From assembly GCF_900114455.1 (NCBI RefSeq), contig NZ_FOTC01000002.1:1-64000 (forward strand): DNA of 64,000 nt, read 5' to 3'. This document shows positions 43,615 through 51,678 of this stretch, one piece after another. This stretch comes from Halogranum rubrum (GTDB taxonomy: Archaea > Halobacteriota > Halobacteria > Halobacteriales > Haloferacaceae). Position 1 is the first letter of the stretch; each line of letters begins with the position of its first letter. The position numbers and the translations under genes are program-made. The notes under the pieces were generated by a model. That model was given only the letters and a program-made list of their open reading frames with translations. It made no database searches and was not told where the DNA came from.

Positions 43615-44715
43615 ATGTCAGAAGCCACCGGAGCGGCTGAGTCGGCCGACCCGACTGACCAGACCGAATCGAACGCCGAGTACGACTACGACGTCGTCGT
43701 CGTAGGCGGCGGTCCCACTGGCTGTTCAGCAGGAGTGTTTCTCGCACGGTACGGACTCGATGTCGCCGTCCTCGACCGTGGTAACTCCTCGATTCAGCGG
43801 TGTGCGTATCTGGAAAACTATCTCGGCTTCCCGGCCGGTATCGACGTCCAGACGTTCTACGGGTTGCTGCACGACCACGTCGAAGAAGCCGGCTGTGCCC
43901 TCGTTCGGGAGATGGTCGAGACGGTCGACCGAACCGAAGATGGCCGTCTCACCGTCGAGACACAAGATGGAACGGCGGTGACGACGAGACGGGTCGTCGC
44001 GGCCGCTCGATACGACGTCGAGTTCCTCCGTCCACTCGGTGGCGACGAGATGTTCGTCACGCACACACACGGCGACGACGAACACGAGCACTTCGACCGC
44101 GACTATCCGAACGAAGACGGAACGACGCCGCTCGACGGCGTGTACGTGGCAGCACCGGTGTCGGACGCCGAGGCGCAGGCTATCATGTCTGCCGGTCACG
44201 GCGCGCAGGTCGCCCGAACCGTTCTCGAAGACATCCGACGTGACGTCGGCTATCCCGACGACGTCGCCGGCCATTGGGACTGGGTTCGACAGGAGGCCGA
44301 CCTGACTGGCGAGTGGGCCGACACGGACCGCTGGCGAGAGTGGTTCGACGACCGGGTGCCGGACGACCACGGCCTCGACGAGACGCGACTGACCGAACTT
44401 CGTGAGCGCGAGATCGAGCGACGCCTCGCGACGTATCTCACTGACGACGAAATCGAACGCCGCATCCAGCGTGGCCACGAGCGCCTGCTCGAACACGTCG
44501 ACGACGACGCTATCCTTCGAGCAGCGAGTGAGATAGCGGCCGAGCGACAGCGAGAGCCGCAGTCCCGATTTCATATCGTGGATATTGGTTTACGGGTGCC
44601 GTGCGTGCGTGTACGCGTAAATCAAAACGATGAATTCGATGAATTGTACCGGAAATCGCACTGGAGACACGGAGACTCGACTCAGTTGAATCAGTCCAAC
44701 CAGTCGAATCTGTGA
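43615..44715 (+). CDS. FAD-dependent oxidoreductase, thioredoxin-reductase-like, probably metal-regulated
   Basis: 366 residues. FAD-binding dinucleotide motif VVVVGGGPTGCSAGVFLA (about 27-44), then LENYLGFPAGIDVQTFYGLL typical of TrxR-like proteins, and the distal YVAAPVSDAEAQAIMSAGHGAQVA flavin loop. The redox CxxC pair of true thioredoxin reductases is absent, so the electron acceptor is different; a ferric-siderophore or other reductase is one possibility given the DtxR-type operator. The last 45 residues (after SRFHIVD) are AT-richer and end in repeats (QLNQSNQSNL), which may be a frameshifted or newly added tail. Confidence 0.78.
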   Translation: MSEATGAAESADPTDQTESNAEYDYDVVVVGGGPTGCSAGVFLARYGLDVAVLDRGNSSIQRCAYLENYLGFPAGIDVQTFYGLLHDHVEEAGCALVREMVETVDRTEDGRLTVETQDGTAVTTRRVVAAARYDVEFLRPLGGDEMFVTHTHGDDEHEHFDRDYPNEDGTTPLDGVYVAAPVSDAEAQAIMSAGHGAQVARTVLEDIRRDVGYPDDVAGHWDWVRQEADLTGEWADTDRWREWFDDRVPDDHGLDETRLTELREREIERRLATYLTDDEIERRIQRGHERLLEHVDDDAILRAASEIAAERQREPQSRFHIVDIGLRVPCVRVRVNQNDEFDELYRKSHWRHGDSTQLNQSNQSNL

Positions 44716-44759
44716 GGTCCGTCGACTGTGACAAGCGGCCAGAGACGTCGTCGTTCAGT

Positions 44760-45749
44760 CTACCAGCGCTGGTGGACGTGTTCGCGCACGTAGTCGTCGT
44801 ACACCTGCGTGACCTGTTGGTGTTGGTCGGCCGAGAGCGGCGGGAGGTCTGCGGCGGCGACGTTAGTCTCGATGTGTTCGGGTGACGTCGACCCCGGGAT
44901 GACCGTCGTGACGGCGTCGAACGAGAGAATCCAACGGAGGGTGAACTGCGCCATCGACATCGTTTCCGGGACGAGTGGTCGAAGTGCGTCGACGGCGTCG
45001 AGTCCGGCCTCGAAGGGGACGCCAGCGAACGTCTCGCCGACGTCGAACGCCTCGCCTTCGCGGTTGTAGTTTCGGTGGTCGTTCTCCGGGAACTCGGTGT
45101 CTCGGTCGATGGTCCCGGTCAGCAGTCCCGAGGCGAGTGGGACGCGGACGATGATGCCGACGTCGCGTCGTTTCGCCTCGTGGAAGAGCAGGTCGGCGGG
45201 TCGCTGGCGGAACGGGTTGAAGACGAGTTGGATCGTCTCGACGCCGGGATACTCCATGGCTTTCAGCCCCTCCTCGACCTTCTCGACGCTGACTCCGTAG
45301 GCGTCGACTCTCCCACTCGCTCGCAGTTCGTCGAGTGCGTCGAACGTCTCGGGTTGGTAGTAGACTTGGGTCGGTGGACAGTGCAACTGGAGGAGGTCCA
45401 GCGAGTCCACACCGAGGTTCTCACGGCTTCGGTCGACGAAGCGTTCGAGGTTCTCGTGGTTGTAGCCAGCGGGTTCGTGTGGGTCGAGTCGACGACCCGC
45501 CTTCGTGGCGACAGTGACGTCGTCGAACGCGTCGCGTTCGTCGAGCACGGTGCCGATGTTGCGTTCGCTCTTGCCGTCGCCGTAGACGTCGGCGGTGTCG
45601 AGGAAGTCGATACCGGCGTCGAGTGCCGTTCGGACGGCCTCACGTCCTTCTTCGTCGTTCACGTCACCCCAGTCGCTACCGATGTTCCAGGTGCCGAGAC
45701 CGACTTCGGTGACACTGTACCCCGTGGTTCCGAGTGTTCTTTGCTCCAT
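44760..45749 (-). CDS. Aldo/keto reductase
   Basis: 329 residues from ATG 45749. NADPH-dependent (alpha/beta)8 reductase. Catalytic tetrad visible: Asp and Tyr in FLDTADVYGDGKSE, Lys in VATKAG, His in LQLHCPP. The C-terminal half has the cofactor-binding PGSTSPEHIE segment. Of the many substrates of this family none can be assigned. Monocistronic, convergent with the FAD oxidoreductase. Confidence 0.9.
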   Translation of the reverse strand: MEQRTLGTTGYSVTEVGLGTWNIGSDWGDVNDEEGREAVRTALDAGIDFLDTADVYGDGKSERNIGTVLDERDAFDDVTVATKAGRRLDPHEPAGYNHENLERFVDRSRENLGVDSLDLLQLHCPPTQVYYQPETFDALDELRASGRVDAYGVSVEKVEEGLKAMEYPGVETIQLVFNPFRQRPADLLFHEAKRRDVGIIVRVPLASGLLTGTIDRDTEFPENDHRNYNREGEAFDVGETFAGVPFEAGLDAVDALRPLVPETMSMAQFTLRWILSFDAVTTVIPGSTSPEHIETNVAAADLPPLSADQHQQVTQVYDDYVREHVHQRW

Positions 45750-45973
45750 ACCCGCTCTTCGCACTCCTGATGGGTAAGTTTCGGTGGCGTCAGGTCTCTC
45801 GACTTACACTGTCTCGGTCACACACGAACTGTCGCTCATTACCACTCACGACAGTCGTCGGCCGTCTCGACCGTCCGGTGGTTTCGTCGCTCGGTGGCTG
45901 ACAGCACAGTACGTGCGTTCGTGTCAGACACGCTCAGCGAACACCTATTACTGTCGTGTCCCGATGGGTGACA

Positions 45974-46567
45974 GTGGATATCAACCCAGAGAACGCCGTA
46001 GACGACATGTACCGTCTCTTGACGAGTCTCATCGTCCCTCGCCCAATCGGGTGGGTGTCGACACGGAGCGTCGACGGCGTCGACAACTTGGCTCCGTTCA
46101 GTTTCTACATGGGAATCATCGAGGCGAACCCACCGGTCGTCATGTTCTCGGCCGAGGACCGAGTGGACGGGACACTCAAAGACTCGACGCGGAACGTCCT
46201 CGAAACGGAGGCGTTCGGTCTCAATCTCGTCACGACCGACCTCGTCGACCAGATGGACCGCACGAGCCAGTCTGTCGATTCGGACGTCGACGAGTTCGAC
46301 GTCGCCGGACTCGACCGGTCTGAAGGGGAGGTAGTAGACGTCCCACTCGTCGCTGCGGCGAAGGCGACGATGGAGTGCTCACTACACGACACGATGGACA
46401 TCGGAGACCACACCGTCGTCTTCGGACGAATCGAACACATACACGTCGACGACGAGCTACTGACCGACGGAAAGATCGACGTCGAGAAAGTAGATGCGGT
46501 CGGTCGATTGACCGGTTCGTACTACGCTCGCCTCGAACCGTTCCAAGTCGACCGAGAGTGGCAGTAA
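45974..46567 (+). CDS. Flavin reductase-like FMN-binding protein
   Basis: 197 residues from GTG 45974 (starts at 45956 and 45968 are also open; TATA-like CTATTAC at 45943-45949 suits 45968 or 45974). Flavin-reductase/FMN-binding split-barrel pattern: YRLLTSLIVPRPIGWVSTRS, NLAPFSFYMGI, PPVVMFSAE, then FGLNLVT. The C-terminal GDHTVVFGRIEHIHVDD is typical. It probably reduces free flavin or passes electrons to a partner oxygenase; the partner is not adjacent. Confidence 0.88.
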   Translation: MDINPENAVDDMYRLLTSLIVPRPIGWVSTRSVDGVDNLAPFSFYMGIIEANPPVVMFSAEDRVDGTLKDSTRNVLETEAFGLNLVTTDLVDQMDRTSQSVDSDVDEFDVAGLDRSEGEVVDVPLVAAAKATMECSLHDTMDIGDHTVVFGRIEHIHVDDELLTDGKIDVEKVDAVGRLTGSYYARLEPFQVDREWQ

Positions 46568-46625
46568 TCGTCTTCCGTCGCCGAGTCCCGACGGCTCGCG
46601 ATGGCTCGTCGGTCGGAATCAGAGA

Positions 46626-46803
46626 AGTCCGCTCTCCCCATCCTCGTGAGCGAAGCGAACGAGGGCTCGTGACGAGCGCAGCGAAGTCACGGTGGTTTGA
46701 ATCCACTCGCTTCCCGCTCCCTACTCAAATCGGGGCTCAGGAGACTCAGAACCCGACACGACTCACTCGCTACGCTCGCTCGTGTAGCGTCGAGAGAAAT
46801 GAG
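46626..46803. repeat. Scrambled tRNA-Tyr 3'-end copies and inverted repeats upstream of tRNA-Tyr
   Basis: A 14-nt exact copy of the tRNA-Tyr 3' end (AGTCCGCTCTCCCC) sits at 46626-46639 and again at the gene itself (46802-46815), as direct repeats. TCAAATCGGGG at 46725-46735 matches the tRNA T-arm in the opposite orientation. GCTCGTGACGAGC at 46665-46677 is a perfect palindrome. These look like leftovers of integration at tRNA-Tyr. No integrase lies nearby, and no gene is seen in this gap. Confidence 0.5.
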
Positions 46804-46877
46804 TCCGCTCTCCCCGATTTGAACGGGGGGCAAGCCGATCTACAGTCGGCTGCTCTGCCAGGCTGAGCTAAGAGCGG
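46804..46877 (-). tRNA. tRNA-Tyr (GTA)
   Basis: 74 nt folding as a full cloverleaf: acceptor CCGCTCT/AGAGCGG with C1-G72 (archaeal Tyr feature), D-arm GCTC/GAGC, anticodon stem GCCGA/TCGGC with loop CTGTAGA (anticodon GTA), T-arm CCCCG-TTCAAAT-CGGGG, discriminator A. CCA is not encoded. No intron. A TATA-like TTAACATA lies about 28 nt upstream on the minus strand. Confidence 0.95.
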
Positions 46878-46997
46878 TCACTGCTTTCTTGTCGACACGG
46901 TATGTTAACGATTACTGTTTGTCGTAGTCGTGACCCACGTGAGCGACCGACATGAAGTAAGATTGAAATAGTCCCACACGAATGGCATGACGAACAG

Positions 46998-47561
46998 ATG
47001 AGCAAGATCACGTTCCGCGCGGACGACGACCTCGTCGAGCGACTCGAAAGGCTCGACACTTCGAAGAGCGAGGTCATGCGCGAGGCGCTTCGAGCCTATC
47101 TCGACGGCCTCGACGACGTGGAACGTGAACAACGTGACCGGTCGCCCGACGTGCAGTCCGTCGACGACGCACTCGCCGCCCGGGTCGACGATCTCATCGC
47201 GGAGCGACTGGACGAGGCACTCGCTCGCCGCTCTCGTCGGACGAACAATTTGAGTGTTACCGTGACCGTCGACGGCGTCGCATCCGACACTGTCGCGACA
47301 GACACCGTTACCGAATCGAGAGACGGCGTCCGTAAGACACCGGCAGACGGTCCGGAACCCGACTCAGAAGACGAACAGACACCGTCCTGTGGGCAGTGTG
47401 GTGAATCGATAGACGGAGACCATATCTACTGTCCGAACTGTGGAGAGAAGACGGCACGCCGGTCGTTCTGTGAATGTGGTGACGAGATTCGGTCCGACTG
47501 GGCGTTCTGTCCGACTTGTGGCCGTCGGACGCCCGCCGCCGACGTTCTCGACCGGTCGTAG
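46998..47561 (+). CDS. cdrL: CdrL-like ribbon-helix-helix / double zinc-ribbon regulator
   Basis: 187 residues. The N-terminal ribbon-helix-helix (about 1-40, ITFRADDDLVERLERLDTS then KSEVMREALRAYL) binds DNA as a dimer; a charged linker follows (45-115). The C-terminal double zinc ribbon has CGQCGES, YCPNCGEK, CECGDEI and FCPTCGRR (about 130-180). In Haloferax and Halobacterium the long RHH protein CdrL is encoded next to CdrS and ftsZ2 and helps control division genes; the match in order and domains supports the name. ATG 46998 is about 30 nt after a TATA-like TTGAAATAG. Confidence 0.87.
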   Translation: MSKITFRADDDLVERLERLDTSKSEVMREALRAYLDGLDDVEREQRDRSPDVQSVDDALAARVDDLIAERLDEALARRSRRTNNLSVTVTVDGVASDTVATDTVTESRDGVRKTPADGPEPDSEDEQTPSCGQCGESIDGDHIYCPNCGEKTARRSFCECGDEIRSDWAFCPTCGRRTPAADVLDRS

Positions 47562-47597
47562 ACGTACTGAAGTGGCGTATACGCCCGAAACGGGTGT

Positions 47598-47771
47598 GTC
47601 TTACGGATCGCCGATACTTTTATAACCCATGCCAATGTGGGTACTTTCGCGTAAGACGGTTGTCTTACACTACTGGTCTCGCGGCGTGGACGTCGTCCGC
47701 GTCATGCGATTTTGGTGTGTATGACGTCCGCACGGGCCGCGCGCCCACCGTCTTACCGGGGGAATATAAGC
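47598..47771 (+). promoter_or_regulatory. cdrS-ftsZ2 promoter and leader with repeated GTCTTAC sites
   Basis: TATA-like CTTTTATAACCC lies at 47617-47628, about 150 nt before the cdrS ATG. GTCTTAC occurs at 47598-47604, 47662-47668 and 47750-47756, and once inverted (GTAAGAC at 47651-47657), so 47651-47668 is a perfect 7-4-7 palindrome placed just after the expected transcription start. GGGGGAATATAAGC before the ATG may serve as a ribosome-binding region. These are fitting sites for a dimeric RHH repressor, probably CdrS or CdrL. Confidence 0.6.
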
Positions 47772-47960
47772 ATGGAGCGTGTGACACTACGAATTCCGAA
47801 GCAGCAGATAGAAGAGGTCGAACAGATGGTCGAAACGGGGCAGTTCCCGAATCGAAGCGAAGCGATCCGATCGGCGGTTCGTGAGATGCTCAACGAACAG
47901 GGAGAGAGCCGTGATTCGGGCAAGAAAGAGACCACGAAGCGCAGCTGGGCGAGGGTGTAA
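47772..47960 (+). CDS. cdrS: CdrS, short ribbon-helix-helix cell-division regulator
   Basis: 62 residues from ATG 47772. A single RHH domain: strand [23 protein letters not shown], then [15 protein letters not shown], and a short charged tail. In Haloferax volcanii and Halobacterium CdrS is a global regulator of cell division that is co-transcribed with ftsZ2. Here ftsZ2 starts 3 nt after its stop, the same layout. It may bind the repeated GTCTTAC sites upstream and regulate itself. Confidence 0.92.
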   Translation: MERVTLRIPKQQIEEVEQMVETGQFPNRSEAIRSAVREMLNEQGESRDSGKKETTKRSWARV

Positions 47961-47963
47961 CTG

Positions 47964-49142
47964 ATGCAAGATATCGTCCAGGACGCGCTAGAAAACGCAG
48001 AAGCAGAGCAGTCCAAGATGGCGTCCGCCGACGACGACGACGAGTTCGGTGAACCTCGTATCGTCATCGTCGGCTGTGGTGGTGCTGGGAACAACACCAT
48101 CAACCGCCTGTACAACATCGGTGTCGAAGGCGCAGATACGGTCGCCATCAACACCGACAAACAGCACCTCAAGATGATCGAGGCCGACACGAAAATTCTC
48201 GTCGGCAAGTCCCTGACGCAGGGGCTCGGTGCTGGTGGCGACCCCTCGATGGGCGAGCGAGCGACCGAGATGGCGCAGGGAACCATCAAAGAGGTTCTCG
48301 GCAACGCCGACCTCGTGTTCGTCACCGCCGGCATGGGTGGCGGAACCGGGACGGGTGCAGCGCCCGTCGTCGCCAAGATCGCCAAAGAACAGGGCGCAAT
48401 CGTCGTCGGGATGGTCTCGACGCCGTTCAACGTCGAGCGTGCGCGGACGGTCAAGGCCGAAGAAGGACTGGAGAAGCTCCGCAACGAAGCGGACTCCATC
48501 ATCGTCCTCGACAACAACCGCCTGCTCGACTACGTCCCCAACCTGCCCATCGGTAAGGCGTTCTCGGTCATGGACCAGATCATCGCCGAGACGGTCAAAG
48601 GTATCTCGGAGACCATCACCCAGCCCTCGCTCATCAATCTGGACTACGCAGACATGTCCACGATTATGAACCAGGGCGGCGTCGCGGTGATGCTCGTCGG
48701 CGAGACCCAAGACAAGAACAAGACCCAAGAAGTGGTCAACGACGCGATGAACCACCCACTGCTGGACGTCGACTACCGGGGCGCTTCCGGTGGTCTCGTC
48801 CACATCACGGGCGGTCCCGACCTCACGCTCAAGGAGGCCGAGGGAATCGCGGACAACATCACCGAACGCCTCGAAGCGAGCGCCAACGTCATCTGGGGCG
48901 CACGCATCCACGAGGAGTACAAAGGCAAGGTTCGCGTCATGGCCATCATGACCGGCGTTCAGAGCGCGCAGGTGCTCGGCCCGACGACGCAGAAACAGGC
49001 CGACAAATCGCGTGCGAGTATCAACGGCCAGCAGGCTTCGGAGTTCAACTCGAACTCGAACCAGCGTTCGGGTGAGGCCTGGCAGTCTGACGGCGGACAG
49101 GACGAAGTCGAGAAGAACAACGGTCTCGACGTCATCCGCTGA
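47964..49142 (+). CDS. ftsZ2: Cell division GTPase FtsZ2
   Basis: 392 residues. Tubulin-fold GTPase: [10 protein letters not shown] (G1) near residue 36, tubulin signature [12 protein letters not shown] (about 110-121), T7 catalytic loop NLDYADM (about 224-230), all intact. The N-terminal [16 protein letters not shown] extension and the Asn/Ser/Gln-rich C-terminal tail ending GLDVIR resemble haloarchaeal FtsZ2, which acts with FtsZ1 at the division ring and drives constriction. FtsZ1 is not in this window. Co-transcribed with cdrS. Confidence 0.95.
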   Translation: MQDIVQDALENAEAEQSKMASADDDDEFGEPRIVIVGCGGAGNNTINRLYNIGVEGADTVAINTDKQHLKMIEADTKILVGKSLTQGLGAGGDPSMGERATEMAQGTIKEVLGNADLVFVTAGMGGGTGTGAAPVVAKIAKEQGAIVVGMVSTPFNVERARTVKAEEGLEKLRNEADSIIVLDNNRLLDYVPNLPIGKAFSVMDQIIAETVKGISETITQPSLINLDYADMSTIMNQGGVAVMLVGETQDKNKTQEVVNDAMNHPLLDVDYRGASGGLVHITGGPDLTLKEAEGIADNITERLEASANVIWGARIHEEYKGKVRVMAIMTGVQSAQVLGPTTQKQADKSRASINGQQASEFNSNSNQRSGEAWQSDGGQDEVEKNNGLDVIR

Positions 49143-49265
49143 CGATCGCAGCCCACCTCTCGAACTACGACACCCACTTTCTCTTCGTTTTTGGCGCTCA
49201 CTCACTGAGCGACAGCACTCGTCGTCGGGCGAGGTCTTACGTCCTACCAGTCGTCACGTTGACTA

Positions 49266-49871
49266 ATGACCGACTCGGACACCATCCGGACGTATCAATC
49301 CGTCGCCGAGGAGTACGCCGAACGTAACGGAAACCGCTCGGGCGTCGGACACCTCGTCGACGCGTTTCTCGACGCCATCAACGCCACTGACACAGACGAC
49401 GAGTCGACCTACGTCGCCGACATCGGCTGTGGGCCGGGGTGGGAGTCGGCTACCTTCGGCGCGGCCGGTCACGACGTCGTCGCCGTCGACCTCACACCGG
49501 CGTTCCTCCGACTCGCTCGTGAGAACGCACCCGAGGCGAGGGTCGCTCGAATGGACATGCGAACGCTCGGCCTCCAGCGCAACACGTTCCACGGGCTGTG
49601 GGTCTGTGCGTCGTTCCTCCACGTCCCGCGTACAGATGCCCGAGACACGCTACGCGAGTTCTGCCGCGTCCTTCGTCCGGGTGGGGCACTCCTCCTCTCG
49701 GTCAAAGGGGGCGACGGAGAGAAAGGCGGCGACGTGTACGACGACGACGGCCGTCGGTTCACGCTCTACCGTCCAGACGAGCTTCGAACGATGGTCTCGG
49801 AAGCAGGATTCGAGGTAGAGTCGGTCAGCGCCGACGACGAGACGTGGATTCAACTACTGGCACGCACCTAA
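49266..49871 (+). CDS. Class I SAM-dependent methyltransferase
   Basis: 201 residues. Motif I is VADIGCGPGWESATFG (about 52-67), the acidic residue after strand 2 is in VVAVDLTP, and motif IV-like LHVPRTDARDTLREFCRVLRPGG follows, then LSVKGGDGEKGG. A small-molecule or biosynthetic substrate is likely. It stands alone between ftsZ2 (same direction, 123 nt) and convergent ncsA. The exact substrate is unknown. Confidence 0.85.
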   Translation: MTDSDTIRTYQSVAEEYAERNGNRSGVGHLVDAFLDAINATDTDDESTYVADIGCGPGWESATFGAAGHDVVAVDLTPAFLRLARENAPEARVARMDMRTLGLQRNTFHGLWVCASFLHVPRTDARDTLREFCRVLRPGGALLLSVKGGDGEKGGDVYDDDGRRFTLYRPDELRTMVSEAGFEVESVSADDETWIQLLART

Positions 49872-49894
49872 ACGGGAGTCTCGATTTGACCGGT

Positions 49895-50875
49895 CTAAAC
49901 GGCCTCGATAGCTTCGATGAGTCGGCACTTCCGACACACGTCCCGCGCTGTCGTCGACCCACAGCGTTCGCACTCGTTCAGGTCGACGCCCTCGCCGTCG
50001 CCGTCCTTGTCACCGCGGTATCGCTCGGCGGCCAGTTGCGCCAACTCTTCGTACCCGGCCATGATGGAGTGACGCGTCCCGGGGTGGTTCTCCTCCAGTT
50101 TGAGCATCAACTGCTGAATCTCGCCACGGAACGCCTCGCTGGCGTGCGGACACTCGGTGATGTGCGCGGGGAGGTCTTTCAGATGTGCGTAGAGGGCGAC
50201 TTCCTTCTCGGGGACGTCACGCAGGGGTTTCGCCCGCGGGATGAAGTCGTCCTGTTCGTTCCGGTCGTCGAAGCCGCCGATGCTGGCGTCGAAGTGCTTG
50301 GCGACCTGTTTGACGTCGCCTTCGAGGAAGTTCATCAACGCCGTCTCCGCCTCGTCGTCGAGGTTGTGGCCCGTCAGGAGTTTGTCCGCACCGAACTCGT
50401 CGGCGAAGTTCTCCAAGAGGTCACGGCGGAACACCCCGCAGTAGGCGCAGGGAGCCATGTCCATCGGGTCTTTCTCGGCGACGTCGTCCATCTTGACCCC
50501 CAACTCGTCTTCGTAGGTGACGAGTTCGTGGCGCATCTCCAACTTCTCGGCCAACTCGACGCAGGCGTCGACGCTCTTGTCGCGATAGCCTTCGATACCC
50601 TCGTGAATCGTCAGCGCAATCATCTCGATTCGGGGGTCTCTCCCGAACGTCTCGTCGAGGATGTGGGTGAGCACGACGCTGTCTTTCCCGCCGGAGAGTC
50701 CGATGACCCACGTCTCGGGATCCTCGGGCGTCGCGTCGGCGGGAAGCATACTGTCCTCGCGGATGCGGCGGCGGACACGTTTGTCGACCGAGGCACAGAA
50801 GTGGTCCTCACAGAGATGTGCCCCGGAGTAGCCCGCGTGCATCACCGCGTCGCGGTCGCACTTGTCGCACTCCAT
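49895..50875 (-). CDS. ncsA: tRNA 2-thiolation enzyme NcsA (Ctu1/TtcA family)
   Basis: 326 residues from ATG 50875. N-terminal zinc site (CDKC, CEDHFC), PP-loop IGLSGGKDSVVL (about 73), CAYCGVFRRDLL as the central Cys pair, and a C-terminal zinc ribbon (CERCGSTTARDVCRKC). It adenylates and thiolates U34 of tRNAs for Lys, Glu and Gln. In Haloferax volcanii NcsA works with the ubiquitin-like SAMP2. Position beside ftsZ2 matches that genome from memory. Confidence 0.93.
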   Translation of the reverse strand: MECDKCDRDAVMHAGYSGAHLCEDHFCASVDKRVRRRIREDSMLPADATPEDPETWVIGLSGGKDSVVLTHILDETFGRDPRIEMIALTIHEGIEGYRDKSVDACVELAEKLEMRHELVTYEDELGVKMDDVAEKDPMDMAPCAYCGVFRRDLLENFADEFGADKLLTGHNLDDEAETALMNFLEGDVKQVAKHFDASIGGFDDRNEQDDFIPRAKPLRDVPEKEVALYAHLKDLPAHITECPHASEAFRGEIQQLMLKLEENHPGTRHSIMAGYEELAQLAAERYRGDKDGDGEGVDLNECERCGSTTARDVCRKCRLIEAIEAV

Positions 50876-50997
50876 TACCGGGTCTTTGCCGACGGCCGGG
50901 CATGACCGTTTCGTCTCGGAGACTCGCGGAGTCGACCGTGGCTCTCGGGAAGCCTGTGAGGAAACCGTTTTGCGCGACGAGTGGCAAGGGGCCAACG

Positions 50998-51648
50998 ATG
51001 GACCGAACCGCCGCCCTCGACCGTGTCGACGTGATTCTCGATGCCGTCGAGAACGAGTCGATGCCCGTCCCCGTCCGCGAGGTGTGGGTCTACGGCGACG
51101 TCGCACTCGGCCTCGACCCTATCGACCGCTTGGACGTCTATCTGACCAAGGATATGCTGCTCCGTGGCGACGGGAGCGAGGAACAAGAACGCTACTTCGA
51201 GGAGGAGTACGGGGTGAGAGGCGTCGGCAAGAGCGTCTCCGCGGCGTGGGCCGAACAGTATCCCGAGCACCTTCGTGCCAACGACAACGGCCACGCTGCC
51301 CCCGAGAAGTGTCTCGCCGCTCACCTCGTCGACGGCGACGACCCTATCCACCTCGAAGTCTGCAACACGAGTTTCGACAACAACGTCACCCAGCGACTCC
51401 GCGGGGCGATGGCCCGAGAGGCGTACGAACAGATTCTCGACCCGCGCGGCGTCTGTCTGTGGGCCGAGGGCACACGCGCCGACGAGACGATGCAGAAACT
51501 CCGCGGCGGCGAACTCCCCTTCCCGACACTCTCTGGTGCGCTGGAGATGCTCGGATTGGACGAAGAGACGGCGACGGAGGCGGCCAGCGCGGTGGAAGCC
51601 CACAGAGCGAAACAGACCGGGTCGACCGTCCGCGGCGACGTGGTCTGA
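50998..51648 (+). CDS. Haloarchaeal conserved-type protein, unknown function
   Basis: 216 residues from ATG 50998, which is 122 nt from and divergent to ncsA. A soluble, acidic, mixed alpha/beta protein. Segments MDRTAALDRVDVILDAVENE and VWVYGDVALGLDPIDRLDVYLTKD at the N-terminus resemble a nucleotidyltransferase-like strand pattern (VYGDVALG...DRLDVYL), though the catalytic GS-DxD motif of that fold is not clear. The end is Thr/Glu-rich. Function unassigned. Confidence 0.75.
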   Translation: MDRTAALDRVDVILDAVENESMPVPVREVWVYGDVALGLDPIDRLDVYLTKDMLLRGDGSEEQERYFEEEYGVRGVGKSVSAAWAEQYPEHLRANDNGHAAPEKCLAAHLVDGDDPIHLEVCNTSFDNNVTQRLRGAMAREAYEQILDPRGVCLWAEGTRADETMQKLRGGELPFPTLSGALEMLGLDEETATEAASAVEAHRAKQTGSTVRGDVV

Positions 51649-51678
51649 GGCTTCACCTCTTCGGCTTCTTCGACGCTA

